Assembly (NCBI GenBank): GCA_946122785.1
Contig: CAMGYJ010000004.1
Location: forward strand, 56,862,679-56,926,678
Source of the DNA: Linum tenue
Taxonomy: Eukaryota; Streptophyta; Magnoliopsida; Malpighiales; Linaceae
DNA: 64,000 bases
Direction: 5' to 3'
The position numbers were made by a program, and so were the translations under genes. Shown here in pieces: positions 52,496-63,405 of the stretch; within the stretch, counting starts at the first letter, position 1, and every line of letters starts with the position of its first letter. Under the pieces are notes generated by a model, which was not told where the DNA came from, made no database searches, and saw nothing but the letters and a program-made list of their open reading frames with translations.

Positions 52496-52848
52496 TCAAA
52501 CAGCAGTACTTGGAGCCCTCAAATCGTAAGATTCGGACAGCGGACTAGGCTCCAAGCACACAAATATATATTCCAACCGATATAAAGCACCCCCCCCCAC
52601 ACTTAAGCACGACATTGCCCTCAATGGAGTAGAGGGAGAGATAAGGGGAACGATGTTACCAGATTGAAACACTGCTGGGGGACTGGAAGTGGACCAGTCA
52701 GCGGGGCTAGCATCAGCAAAACACACTGGGTGATAGAAACCATAGTTCCAAGTGGACAAACCGACAAAAACAAACGAAAGAAAAACAAACCTTGGTGGGG
52801 TTGCCTCCCCACAAGCGCTTCTTTTACGTCTTAGCCAGACGGTGGCTC

Positions 52849-54068
52849 CTAAGTTTCGGTCCACCCCAAAACCTCCTTGAAGTTGAGGTTCTCGTCGATG
52901 ATGTGGAGTCTCAAGTCACAAGCAGGTGAAGTGATAAGTGATGAAGATGGCTCGTGGCCTTGAGGAAAATGAAGTCTCCACTCAGGAGACCTCTCCTTCG
53001 CGTATGCTCTTGTCTCATTGCCCCAAACCAGATAAGATATATTCGATTGACCACCATCGCATCCACCAAGAGGGATTGATGTTGATGTGGTCTTAGTCTG
53101 GCAAAGAGACACTGCAAATGGGTCCTTGCCAAGCAGCTCCTCGAAGTTTGGTGGAGATATCAAATGTAACATAGGCCCGGTGCAAGCCTCTTCCACCTCA
53201 ACTTCATCCTCAGCCTGGACGCCAATTGCCTCCACAAACCCCCTTCCTTCTTCAAAATGTGGTCTCTCCCCTTGGAAAAGATCAAGAACTACCTCTTCTT
53301 TACTTCCTTCCTCATCCTCCACAACTTCCTTCCTCATCCTTGCTCGCTCTTCTTCTTCTAGAACAGATTGGAGAGCAAGTCGCCAAGCAATTTCTTCAAT
53401 GGGATCATCTTGCATCTCCTCGCACAGGCCCAACATGTTAGAGCATAAATGAGGAACGGTGTGATCTGCCACCAGAGGACTTTCCTGATCATGATCATCA
53501 TGGGACTTCTCTGTGATAACTTCTGTAGGCTCCTCAACGCCCCCGTTGCCCTTGTCATTCTCCACCTCTTCTAGCGTAGTAGCAGAAAGGTGATCTTGAG
53601 CAGGATGTGAGCAAACTTGCTTCACCCACTCTGTTTGCTTCACTGAGCACTGAACAGTCTGCTCCATGTCAAGGAGAAATGAGGGATCGGACGAGGCAAG
53701 GGCTTGGATTTGAAGATCCATCTTGGAGCATGCTCTCTTAGTGTCTCGAGCAAACTGCTCCACGAGAAGCCTTAATTGTTTGTTTGGATCTTCCAGTGCA
53801 GTGTAGCATGGCTCTGCAGAGTGGCCCGCGAAGGCCTCCATGGCTAACACCAACTCAAATGGCCCCTCTGGTTGTGGCAAGAACTCTTCTTGAAAAGGAT
53901 ATTGTTCTTGAGGTTCCCAAGGGTTTGGTTGTTCTCCATAGTAGGGGGTTGGTACTGACATCCGAATCCATAGTCTTCTCCTCCTTGATTGCTCCAGGAA
54001 GTCTCGGGGTAATACCACACGGATGGTGGTTGATACCCCCAATGGTTGGAGAAGCCATGAGGATCCAT
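52849..54068 (-). pseudogene. LARD-encoded protein of unknown function, frameshifted near its N terminus
   Basis: The minus strand at 54068 starts MDPHGFSNHWGYQPPSVWYY in one frame; near 53950 the reading passes to a second frame (PYYGEQPNPWEPQEQYPFQE) that stays open to 52849. The product is glutamine/proline-rich at the start, then coiled-coil-like and acidic (EEEERARMRKEVVEDEEGSK), with no protease, RT or integrase. I recognise the MDPxGFSNHWGYQPP-type start as recurrent in plant non-autonomous LTR elements. An alternative Met at 54042 lies in the longer frame. Its role, perhaps gag-like, is inference. Confidence 0.6.
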
Positions 54069-54180
54069 GTTTCAGAGCTGGACCAACAAAAACATAACAC
54101 CCAAGTGAAAAGCAAGGGTGGAAAAGAAAAGAAAAAAGCTAGAGTAACAAATTCTCACGTTTCCCCAATAACCTAGAGGG

Positions 54181-54204
54181 TCCCCGGCAACGGCGCCAAA
54201 AACT
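54181..54204 (-). other. Primer-binding region of the LARD
   Basis: The minus strand reads AGTTTTTGGCGCCGTTGCC and a further GGGGA, directly after the 5' LTR; the decayed element has the same TTTTTGGCGCCGTTG at about 9425. Confidence 0.85.
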
Positions 54205-55553
54205 TGACACGCCAAAACACAACACCAAACTGCGACCAAGTGTAATCGCAGTCCGGGAATGCAGTAACAGGCAAGTTCTATTATCAACCCGGGGTCTAGA
54301 TCTACTGCTTACTCCGTGATGATTTATTATCTAGCAAACTAATTCGAGTGATTGTTGTTTAAATCAAAAGCAGTAAGAAAGCAGTAAATGGTTCGGTTTT
54401 CAAAAGCAGGAAAGAGTCACTCGGGAATGAGTCCCCCTAGCCCCTTAGTTAGGTGCAATTGTAATTCCCCTGGGTTGATTCACTGTTGATTAGACTACGG
54501 AAGATCCGACAGTAGCTTGGAATCTCTTAAGCTGACCAAGCCCTCTCAGTCTAACTACCCGGCAGACGACTAGTCTTCACCGGGATAGAAAGCTGAAGCA
54601 ATAAGCACAGAACTCCACTACTGGAATTGAATTCCAGTACAAAGCAGTAAACTGGCTAACTCTCGTATAACCAATCTCCTACTATCGAATGAAGAGGCTC
54701 TAACAACCTAATCAGATTCTATCTATCTCAGGTTGCAGCAGAAATCGAGAAAAGCTGATCAGACTTCAATCAATTCGATAAACATGCATCATTCGATTAA
54801 AACCAAACAGTATAACCATCCCAAGTCATTACAATCAAATCCCTAACACCAGGAACTAGGGTTCTTCATACCCAAGTGAGAGAAGGGTTCTACTCCATAG
54901 AGAGAGAGAAGAAAACAGTAATCGGATTAGTCATACTCATAATGATGAGGAAAATCTGCTCCGGGATGATGATTTCCACTCCTATGACGATCTCCAAGCT
55001 CGATTTGACGAAACCCAGCTCCAAGATAGCTTCTAGGATGTGTTCTTCGTACTTTCTCTCTCTAGGGCTCTGTTTTTGCTCTGAAAATCCGATTCTCTCA
55101 CTTTTGGCTCGAAATTGGCTGAAAAACCAGGATTTCCCGACTCACACGGGCAGGCCACACGGCCGTGTGGCTCACCACTTTGCCCGTGCGAGTCAAAACG
55201 CGCCGTATCACTTAGGTCGATCTTCAGCCATCCCACACGGCCAGGGTTACACGGCCGTGTGGATTTCCTGGGATGCCCGTGTTTGGCCTCGGCAAAAATC
55301 ACACGGCCAGGGTTGCAAGTTGCACGGCCGTGTGATACCCAGGGCTGCCCGTGTGGCTTCCTTAGAACCTCGCCATGCGTCCGATCTTCGTCCAATCGAT
55401 CCCACACTCGCTCCCAAGCCTCCATTCACGTACTAGGACCTGAAATATCACAAACAAGCACAACCTAGCGTGAAATCGGCCTAAAACACGAGAATCAACA
55501 CCTCAAATGGTGTAAGAACAAGGGTAAAAACATGTGTATATAACGGTCTATCA
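54205..55553 (-). repeat. 5' LTR of the LARD
   Basis: Pairs with 49721-51069. Same palindrome cluster at about 55150-55335, with more perfect CACGGCCGTGTG copies than in the other LTR. Confidence 0.95.
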
Positions 55554-55558
55554 TCTAC

Positions 55559-56568
55559 TCACCTCCACTTTGAGTCCCTGTCTTTCCCTCACTTCATTAT
55601 TATTCAGTAATCTGCCCTCCTCTGACGAGTCTAGATCTTTAATTCTGGACAGAGCTTCCTCAATCTGGGTGTTTATATTCCCGAAGACCCTCTTGTTCCA
55701 CTCCTTAATTAGACCTTTCAGATTCTGCAATCTCTTACACCACCGAAAGGCTGCCCCTCTACCTTCAATAGCCGTCCTCATCCACGTTTCCATTTCCACA
55801 AAGAACCTATCATCATGAAGCCACATGATTTCAAACTTCCATGGTCTTTTGACTCTCCCTGAATCCCCCCATATGATAAGCAGAGGGTTATGGTCCGATT
55901 CCACGCGCTCAAGAGCCATCAAGGAACAATTAGGGAACAAGCCGTTGAAATCCGAGGAAACAAAAACTCTATCAATACGGGACAGAGAATTGCTCCCATC
56001 ACCCCTCCACCAAGTAAATAAACTACCACTAAGAGGGAGTTCAACAAGGGCATTACTCTCAATACAGTGGTTAAACTCCTCCATTAGATTAACATTCCTT
56101 CTAACTCCTCTATAGTCATCATGATTACGCACCAAGTTAAAATCTCCGGCAATACATAGTGGAACCTCTGTGGTCAAGCACAGATCATTGATCTCCCGAA
56201 TGAAGGCCAATTTATTATCTCTATCTTGCGGACCATAAACCACAGGACCAGATTTTCAACGTGCTCAGCTCTTGGATAATAATAAGCAAATAAAATGTTC
56301 CAATTCTCGTGTCCAAGACTTGGAAGTAATTTTTATCCTAGTGAATTGCGATCCCGCCTGCACTATTATCAGCATTCTTGGCTGCCCACCCCCTGTCCCT
56401 GTTTCCACTGACATCCGAAATAAGATCATCATTGCACTGATTCCACTTGGTTTCAACAAGACCCACGATACTAGCCTTTCTTCGAGCAAGTAACCTCTTA
56501 ACCCTTCCTTTTTTACCGAAATCGCCCAAACCTCTGACATTCCACACAATAAAAGACTGATTCATCAT
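55559..56568 (-). pseudogene. LINE ORF2, endonuclease part
   Basis: Starts MMNQSFIVWNVRGLGDFGKK at 56568 with VETKW (catalytic E) and DRGWAAKNADNSAGGIAI, then a frame shift near 56340-56270. It resumes with VVYGPQDRDNKLAFIREIND, CIAGDFNLVRNHDDYRG, SRIDRVFVS and ESDHNPLLI, the APE-type endonuclease core with its D and H. At 55559 it meets the LARD. The ORF2 ATG overlaps the ORF1 stop as ATGA (56568-56565), suggesting termination-reinitiation. Confidence 0.9.
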
Positions 56569-57885
56569 ACCTTAGAAGTAGAACCTTCCTCTGCCATCCT
56601 CTTACTTCTTCTGGACCCAACAACTGGGGCTTCTACAATCCCTAACCTACGCTTCTCCATTTCTAATTTCGACCTGTGAGGTCTTACCTTCCGCTGATGT
56701 AGGATCCTGGCCTTATTCTCAATAATTCGCTCAACTCCGGCTTGACCCTCTTCATGTTCCAGATTGAACAAGGAGCCCATTTCGCGACTTCTAGCAATTA
56801 GGGTGTCCACATCAAACGGGAATTCTTCCAGCCTCCACTCTGATCCTTGGCTATCCGGGACACATGAAGGGGATGGTAGTTCTGGATCTGTTTCAGCAAT
56901 CTGGGATATGCCGATGCTTGACGCTGGTGAGTCTGGGGGGCTGCCGGTCAATTGGTATTGTGACGGGGATGAAATGGGGAGGGCGACTGGTAGGGGATTA
57001 TGAGAGTGATTTGCAGGAGGAGAGGCAGAAAGAATGATGCTTGATTGTACGGGTTCAAAGTCAAAGTCGGGTTCGGAGGAGGGGAAAGTGTCAATCCAGG
57101 GGGAAATAAAAGCTTGGGTTGGGGTAGGAAAAAGGCTGGGTTTGGCAATTGAAGGTTGGAAGGAAGAGAAGAGGGTTCTGGGCGGGTTTGAGGAAATGGT
57201 AATCATATGTGGCGGATGGGTAGAGAATAACCAGCTAAAGATTTGAAGGTTGGGAATTGGGTGAGGGATTGGGTTTAGAATAATGTGGGTAAGAGTGGGT
57301 GGGCTCGGGACTATAGGGGAAAGAATGGGTTTATCCAGAACATGGTTAATGGGCCTCTGATTTGATTCAACCAGCATACAAGAGGTGTCAATTGCGTTCA
57401 ACATACCCGATCCCAACGGATCAGAAGGCTTGGCCCAGATAGGCCCGAACTTCCTGGCCCAGACTTTTTTAACCCGGCCTCTTTGTGTTGGCCCAACTGG
57501 AGACAATGGAAGGCTTGATTTGCGATTTGAGTATTCAGGAAACCTACCTTCACTCCCTGTATCCGCCGTCATGCAGCCACGCGAGCGACCGTTCCCATGC
57601 AACTCTTCATCTTCCGCAATTAATCTCATCGACACTCTTCTCGGTTGAAAGTCCGAAACTGATGACGCCTCATCAAGGTCCGCCCGCACGACTTTCAACC
57701 GATACCATCTACCGGCGAAGAAGATCGGGATACAATCCGGCAAGGAATTATCAATCCTAACCCGAATTCTGATAAAATCAGCCGACTAGTGATTCCAATC
57801 AACTTCATCTAAGGACCCACAGAATTTTCCGATCTCTTTGATGAGGTCGACGCTTTTCAGATGACAGGGGATTCCGGTAACGCTT
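56565..57885 (-). pseudogene. LINE ORF1, C-terminal part
   Basis: The minus strand from about 57885 reads GIPCHLKSVDLIKEIGKFCG and LDEVDWNH, a TAG at about 57787, then SADFIRIRVRIDNSLPD and FFAGRWYRLKVVRADL. This is the conserved end of the DUF4283-type ORF1 domain of plant LINEs. A long Pro/Ser-rich tail and a basic C terminus (KVRPHRSKLEMEKRRLG, GSRRSKRM) follow. The N-terminal half is lost. ORF1 proteins bind RNA; this one is broken by the stop. Confidence 0.8.
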
Positions 57886-57933
57886 TTCAGATGATATGAA
57901 AATTCAATGTCTTATGGTCTTCTAATCCTTAAA

Positions 57934-59059
57934 GATCTTTCGGACATGATACTATACTCTAATCCTTAAAGATCAAAATCTAGGTCTTAATTCTCTAAAT
58001 CTTATACCCCAAAATCAATTCAATTAGAAACAATAATCGACGGTTATGATTCGCCCAAATATAGGCAAAAATCAATGCACCATCTTAGGGTTTATAGTTT
58101 ATGATTTAGATAATTAGGACCTAGGGTTCACTCATTAAGGGTTAGGGTATAGTATCATGCCCAATAACCCTGCTAGTTCAAGGTCTAGATATCGTTTTCA
58201 TACTCAAGGTATGTGGTACCCCGAATTTCACCGGGGGTACCATAGAAGGCAACATATGGTGGCGTCTTCAGTGCACTCACTTTTTTTAGTGCATTCAGTG
58301 CACTCGCTTCATAACCGTCATTTTAAACATGCGATTCATGTCAAAATGATGGCAATCATCACTTAAGATGTGATGAATAATAAAGCATATGAATTTGCAC
58401 AAAAACATTCTCAAGATTTACTTTAATTTGAAGGATTTAGAGTTTAGAGATTTATAGTTAGGGTTAGGGTTTACAATTTGGGGTTTAGTGATAGAATTCA
58501 AAATTGGAGGTCTAGGGCTTAGGGTAATCTGTTAATTAGTTGTTATCATATGTTATATAATCATATTACACTAATTCTACAAATTAAAATTCAAAATCCG
58601 ACACCTTAAGACTAGTTTTTGAGTTGGGTGCATTGAACACACTCCTCGGCCGAGAAGTCTCGGCCAGGTGTGCACCTCGGCAGTGCACTCGGCCGAGGAA
58701 AAGTGCACTCGGCCGAGAAGTCTCGACCATGTGTGCACCTCGGTTGTGCACTCGGCCGAGAAGTCTCGGTCATGTGTGCACCTCGGCTGTGCACTCGGCC
58801 GAGGAAAAATGCACTCGGCCGAGAAGTCTCGGCCATGTGTGCACCTCGGCAGTGCACTCGGCCGAGGAAAAGTAGTCACCATATATATATATATGGTAAT
58901 GTATATGTGGTGCATTGATTTTTTTTGCCTATATTTGGACGAATCATAACCGTTCATTATTGTTTCTAATTAAGTTGATCTTGGGGTATATGATTTAGAG
59001 AATTAAGACCTAGATTTTGATCTTTAAGGGTTAAGGTATAGTATCATGTCCGAAAGATC
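57934..59059. mobile_element. Fold-back element with about 150-bp inverted arms
   Basis: Left arm 57934-58082 and right arm 58909-59059 are inverted copies: GATCTTTCGGACATGATACT on the left, its complement on the right, and both end inside at GGTGCATTGATTTTT/complement. Loop of about 825 bp holds AGTGCACTCA words and the minisatellite. 59060-59250 repeats the words ACTCAAGGTATG and GTATCATGCCC seen at 58150-58215. No TSD could be fixed and no coding sequence is seen. Confidence 0.75.
58634..58873. repeat. CGGCCGAG minisatellite
   Basis: About six copies of TGCACTCGGCCGAG alternate with two spacers: GAAAA, and AAGTCTCGGCCATGTGTGCACCTCGGC. The higher-order unit is 42-63 bp. The core is palindromic and GC-rich within AT-rich DNA. 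Open frames on both strands are by-products of the repeat. Confidence 0.9.
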
Positions 59060-59259
59060 AGTCAATTCAAGTTCTGGATAGCGTTTTCTTACTCAAGGTA
59101 TGCGCTACCTCGGATTTCACCCTGGGTACCGTCAAGGATCAGACTATAGTATCATGCCCAAAAATCCGATTAATTCGGGTCTAGATAGTGTTTTCTTACT
59201 CAGGGTATGTCGTGCCCTAGATTTTACTCAAGGTACGATAGAAGACAACCATATATATG

Positions 59260-60015
59260 TAGGGATGGCAATGAGGCGGGTTTGGGGCGGGTTTGCCTAA
59301 ACCATTCCCATCCCCATCTTCAAATACCCAAACCCATACCCGCCCCATACCCATGCGGGGGAATATTTTGCAAACCCATCCCCATACCCGTGGGTTTCGG
59401 GTACCCATGGGTAATACCCATCCCCGTACATCCAACATTATTATACCTAAAACTTACAAGAAAAGTTTTAATTATAACCATAAACAAACCTATTATACAT
59501 GAAGTCAACAAAACACGGTCATTTTCTAAATACTATTCAAAGAATATGATCCTAAAACATCCATTAATACATAATATAGACTACAATATTTTTTAAATTA
59601 TTATGCTCTAACTCTTGATACATTTACTAAGTAATAATTAACTAACATAATCTCGTTGACAAGGGGGAAAGTGAAAGAGTGGAAGGAGAATTGAGGAAAA
59701 TGAATTAGGTTTTGATTAAGGTGGTTACTCAATTGCATTTCTAGTATTTATTTTCTCGAGTTATCATCATCATCATTGATAGATTACAATTTAATCCACA
59801 TATTTTTTGATATGTGAAGAAATTCTCTTGGTGGGGCGGGTATGGGTATGGGTATGGGGCGGGGGAGGCTAAAACCATACCCGCCCCATACCCATCAAAA
59901 TTTTTGCGGGTTTTACCCATACCTGCCCCATACCCGGTCAAAGCGGGGATTCCCCGCGTTGACTGGGTCGGGGGCGGTCGGGTACCCGCGGCCATGGGTT
60001 TGATTGCCATCCCTA
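59260..60015. mobile_element. hAT-type non-autonomous element (756 bp), TSD TATATATG
   Basis: TIR TAGGGATGGCAATGAGG on the left and TTGATTGCCATCCCTA on the right; TSD TATATATG at 59252-59259 and 60016-60023 (simple sequence, but exact). Both ends contain CCCATACCCGCCCC/GGGCGGGTATGGG arrays. No transposase. The TIR is related to the other TAGGGxTGxCA elements here. Confidence 0.9.
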
Positions 60016-60023
60016 TATATATG

Positions 60024-61737
60024 TGTGTGTGTAGTATGCTCTGAATGATCTGGCCGTTAGGTGTACTTCAATGAGCTCCGACCAATCTCAACGGTCAATT
60101 ATTATTTTCTTTTAAATTGAACTTCAAGTTTGAATTTAGTGAATCGGTGCCTGAGATTTATCTATTAGAGGTTAGAAGTAACTTAAGCATACTTTCCAAT
60201 CGATCAAGTTTGAGGATAAGTTCATCATCACTTCCCGCTAGTTGATCTAGTTCAGATTTTTCACGTCCCTACGGGGGAACAGTCAGAGACAGGCGCTTAC
60301 CACCACCACCACGAATTGCAAGAGTTGACTCTGGATAGAGTAGTGCCAATTCCATCATCAATTTGACGAAAGTAATTAATTTGATGGAACGCACGGATTT
60401 TAGTGTGCATAGGCAGGCCAGCTCATTTAAATCCCTTCTTTTTCTCATTTCAATCCCTTTGATATTTCTTTTTTTTTATAAATATTATTCTAGTACGGTG
60501 ACCAATGGGTGGTTTTATGTGGATTATATTGGAGATGAAGAAGAAAATGATCCACGCTTACTCATACATGTACATGTGGGTGGACTGGTTGGGTTCGATG
60601 GGTACAACATACATTACCAAATGTCACATAATTAATATTGTTCCAAACGTAAGACAAAAGAAACCTCCTCACTACATAACGTGTAATCCATAAACCATAT
60701 ACATCATTTAACTTACCATTTTCTACTAGTAACTGCTTTGTAATCACAAAAATATTCAATTTATAAACATGGTCTAAGTTTTGAGCCACAATCACTCAGC
60801 AAACACTCTTGAAATCTAGCTAATTGTCCAAGTTTTGAGCCACAATAACTCACCAAACACTCTTGAAATGAATAGTACAATAAACCAAATTAGTATACAA
60901 ACAAGAAAAGCTAACAATAATCATAGAAGAAAGTGAAAATATTATATAGATTTCTAGCCATGAAAACAAATTAGAATTTGCAATTATCCTCAATAACCAT
61001 GACTTTGAGAAATTTATTCAAAATTGGAGAAAAAGGATAGCTAGAGATTTGGAAAGATCTTCCTATCGAAATTGGGATGAACATTAGGGTTTTAGTTTAG
61101 GTAAATCTATAGGTTAGTGAATGATAATTTGAGTTTAAAAAGTTGGGTGAATCGTGAATCAACTACAGTTTACATACATCCACTCAATTTTTTAGTGAAT
61201 CACCTATTGTACAACCCACACTCGTTCACCGAAACCTGCCACAAAATAACAAATAGGTCGATTGGGGATGGACTTCGATGGATTGAGTTGAAGCACCTAG
61301 TGCCCACCCCTGCCCACATGACTAAGAGCATGCCTTAATTTACTTTCCCGCCTCTACATCTCGCACCATACCCCATCTTCAATTTCCTCCTATCATAAAT
61401 TCCCAACAAGTATCTTTTACTGCCACAGTTTGATTCCTTTATTTTTTTTGTTAACTTGATTGGTGCAAGGTCTACAAACACGAAGCAATCCATCTCCAAG
61501 CTTAGCCCATATCCCCACATACAACCTTCAAGAGCTCGTCTACAGAATGATGATTGTCGTCTTTATTGATGATAGCAACTTGTTTACCCGAGTTAGGGTT
61601 TTGCTTGTAACTCACTCACAAGAAAGAGAACGACTTGACGTCGAAAGGTCTTTTCTTATTAATTCGGTAAACGACACTAACACCGAACATACATATTTAT
61701 AGGGTAGAAACCCTAATACCCGACTAGGCCACTCGGC
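60024..61737. other. AT-rich DNA without recognised gene
   Basis: Contains a tandem 46-bp repeat at 60773-60873 (TAAGTTTTGAGCCACAAT...CAAACACTCTTGAAAT twice). Short plus frames at 60363, 60505, 61117 and 61460 show no family resemblance. Confidence 0.4.
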
Positions 61738-61957
61738 CCCTACCCCTAATCCGCCACCCTTAAAAAGCCCAGCTTCTCATGGATTTACGTACTAGACCCA
61801 CATGGAGAAGTACTATAAATACTTCTCATACTCCTCTGTAATCTCCTCGATATAGTGAACCACGTAAATCGTGTGTCTGTGTTTTTCGATTCTCGCTTTC
61901 GTATTCTTGCTTTATCGATTCCGGCGATTTCCCGATCCGTAGCAGCGCGTTTATAAC
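61738..61957 (-). repeat. Possible solo-LTR-like fragment
   Basis: The minus strand starts TGTTATAAACGCGCTGC (61957) and includes CGATTTACGTGGTTCACT and TATTTATAGTACTTCTCC (TATA-like). I associate the ACGTGGTTC word with plant LTR ends. The 3' limit and TSD were not found. Confidence 0.3.
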
Positions 61958-63229
61958 ACAGAGGCTTTGGCAAACCATTGTCATTCAAATCATTATTGAC
62001 ACGGTTAACCGTTAGCCGCACTTTTGCGGTTAACTGCTAACGTTTGAAGTGTGGTTGCGATTGAAAGATGTGATTTTGTTTCGGTTGCGGTTAACCACAA
62101 ATTCCGGTGCTTCTGACCGCAACTGCGCAGTTTCCCAACCCTGTCATAGATTAAAATTTTAGAAATTTTAAATCTTAAAAATCCTTACTAGATATCAAAT
62201 CTCATATAAATGGGGAGATTTGTTCTCTTGATTTGTAAATATTTTTTTTGATAGCTATACCCCCTTCCTTTTTAATAAAATAAATATGTCATCTTATAGA
62301 GCGTTGCAAATTGCAATCTCTATTTTTCATTAATCGTCATCAATCACAATTGCCAAATAAAATTTCTTTTGAACTCCATTTTCAATAATCTGAATAATTA
62401 AAATTGTCTAGTATCCAGAGATTCTGTCTTCAAATCTCCAAACCAGCCCTTAGTTCCACAAGTTTTAATTTGAGCTTAAGAAAGGGCAAAATATCTGCAG
62501 TTGAAACAAACGAGGGGGGGCATAATATCTTGGATATGGGCTGTTATATTGTTTGCATTTATGGAGCCACAAAAGTTAGACCACACTGGAAGAGGGCCAT
62601 GTGGTGCAATAGGTTTGGATCTGTAGCTACCAGAATGTGAAACGTCGACGGACTTGATCGATGACCATTTTTTGCAGATTATGCGGCAACAGCCAGCTCC
62701 AGATCGATGTGTGGTGGATTCATTTGCTGAGTATTCATTCAGAGTCTGACAAAATCCGTATCACTTTCGTATCTGCAAGTTGCGTTTGTCAAAAAAAGTT
62801 GCGTTTGTCAGTATTCTATTACTTCACTATAAAACCAGCTGACATTGTTTGATGAGTGCGTTAAACACAATCAGTTGTGATAAAAACAATTACTAGGTTA
62901 ATGTTTTGTCACACTTGTTCGGCTAACGTATGCTTGGCGCAGTAGAATTGTACTCTTCTTTTAAGCATGACCCGTTTTTTTACAAAGTCTTTTAAACATG
63001 ACGATGTTTAGAAAGTGGGGTTATATGGTGCTTTATAGTTTATACCACCATGCTATAAAAAAGACCCAAAAAAAGTAATATTTGATTCATGTTGTACATA
63101 TGTGTTCATACAATCATACGTCCGTCGAGTTTTATTATTTAGATCATGAATCAATAAGAGTTTGAGATACGGTACTATACGCTAATCTATAATGAATGAA
63201 CCTCAACCTCTATTTATATAACCCAACCA
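61958..63229. other. Unassigned DNA
   Basis: 61996-62145 is rich in GCGGTTAAC words with TGACACGGTT and AACCCTGTCA at its ends, but no TSD. A 17-bp tandem duplicate (AAGTTGCGTTTGTCA) lies at about 62775-62810. No gene recognised. Confidence 0.35.
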
Positions 63230-63405
63230 TAAAATTCAATTAATATAAAAAAATAATAACCGACAGTTATGATTTATCAAAATATATCAAAGTACATATA
63301 ACAAGTGTGAACGCATGAGTATAGTGTATGTCAGCCGTACGCTATACCCCTGCGCTCACACCTATAATTTGTACTTTTCGACGAATCAGAACCGTTGATT
63401 TTCAT
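63230..63405. mobile_element. Small fold-back MITE-like element
   Basis: Inverted arms AACCGACAGTTATGATTTAT (about 63261) and GACGAATCAGAACCGTTGAT (about 63379, opposite sense) enclose a long hairpin: GTGTGAACGCATGAGTATAG and its near-complement CTATACCCCTGCGCTCACAC (about 63307-63362). The arm sequence is related to the 57934-59059 fold-back. Confidence 0.6.

Larger units (their letters stand above)
49721..55553 (-). mobile_element. LARD-type LTR retrotransposon inserted in the LINE, TSD TCTAC
   Basis: Two 1349-bp LTRs (49721-51069 and 54205-55553), starting TGACACG or TGATAG according to strand and ending with the matching CA, differ at about 14 positions by eye (about 1 percent). TSD TCTAC at 49716-49720 and 55554-55558. 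On the minus strand the 5' LTR is followed by AGTTTTTGGCGCCGTTGCC, a Ty3/Tat-Athila-type primer-binding region, and the 3' LTR is preceded by AAGTGTGGGGGAGTT. The 3.1-kb interior encodes one non-pol protein and long non-coding DNA, so it cannot move alone. The LINE is continuous across the insertion. Confidence 0.96.
46728..57885 (-). mobile_element. L1-type LINE split by a LARD
   Basis: Minus-strand non-LTR retrotransposon of about 5.3 kb once the 49721-55558 insertion is removed. Order on its own strand: ORF1 C-terminal part (57885-56565), ORF2 endonuclease (56568-55559), RT (49715-48459), zf-RVT region (48458-47079), 3' UTR, and a poly-A-like tail seen as T-runs near 46728-46765. It is 5' truncated inside ORF1 where a fold-back element begins. 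Stops and frameshifts mean it is inactive, but the domains are well preserved. Confidence 0.9.

Noticed and set aside
58634..58873. Possible CRISPR-like repeat array
   Set aside because: Repeats are palindromic with spacers that are themselves repeated; eukaryotic minisatellite.
58577..58957. Open frames on both strands across the minisatellite
   Set aside because: They are produced by the repeat unit having no stop in several frames; no start context or domain.
61996..62145. Possible MITE with TGACACGGTT/AACCCTGTCA ends
   Set aside because: Short imperfect ends and no matching TSD in the flanks.
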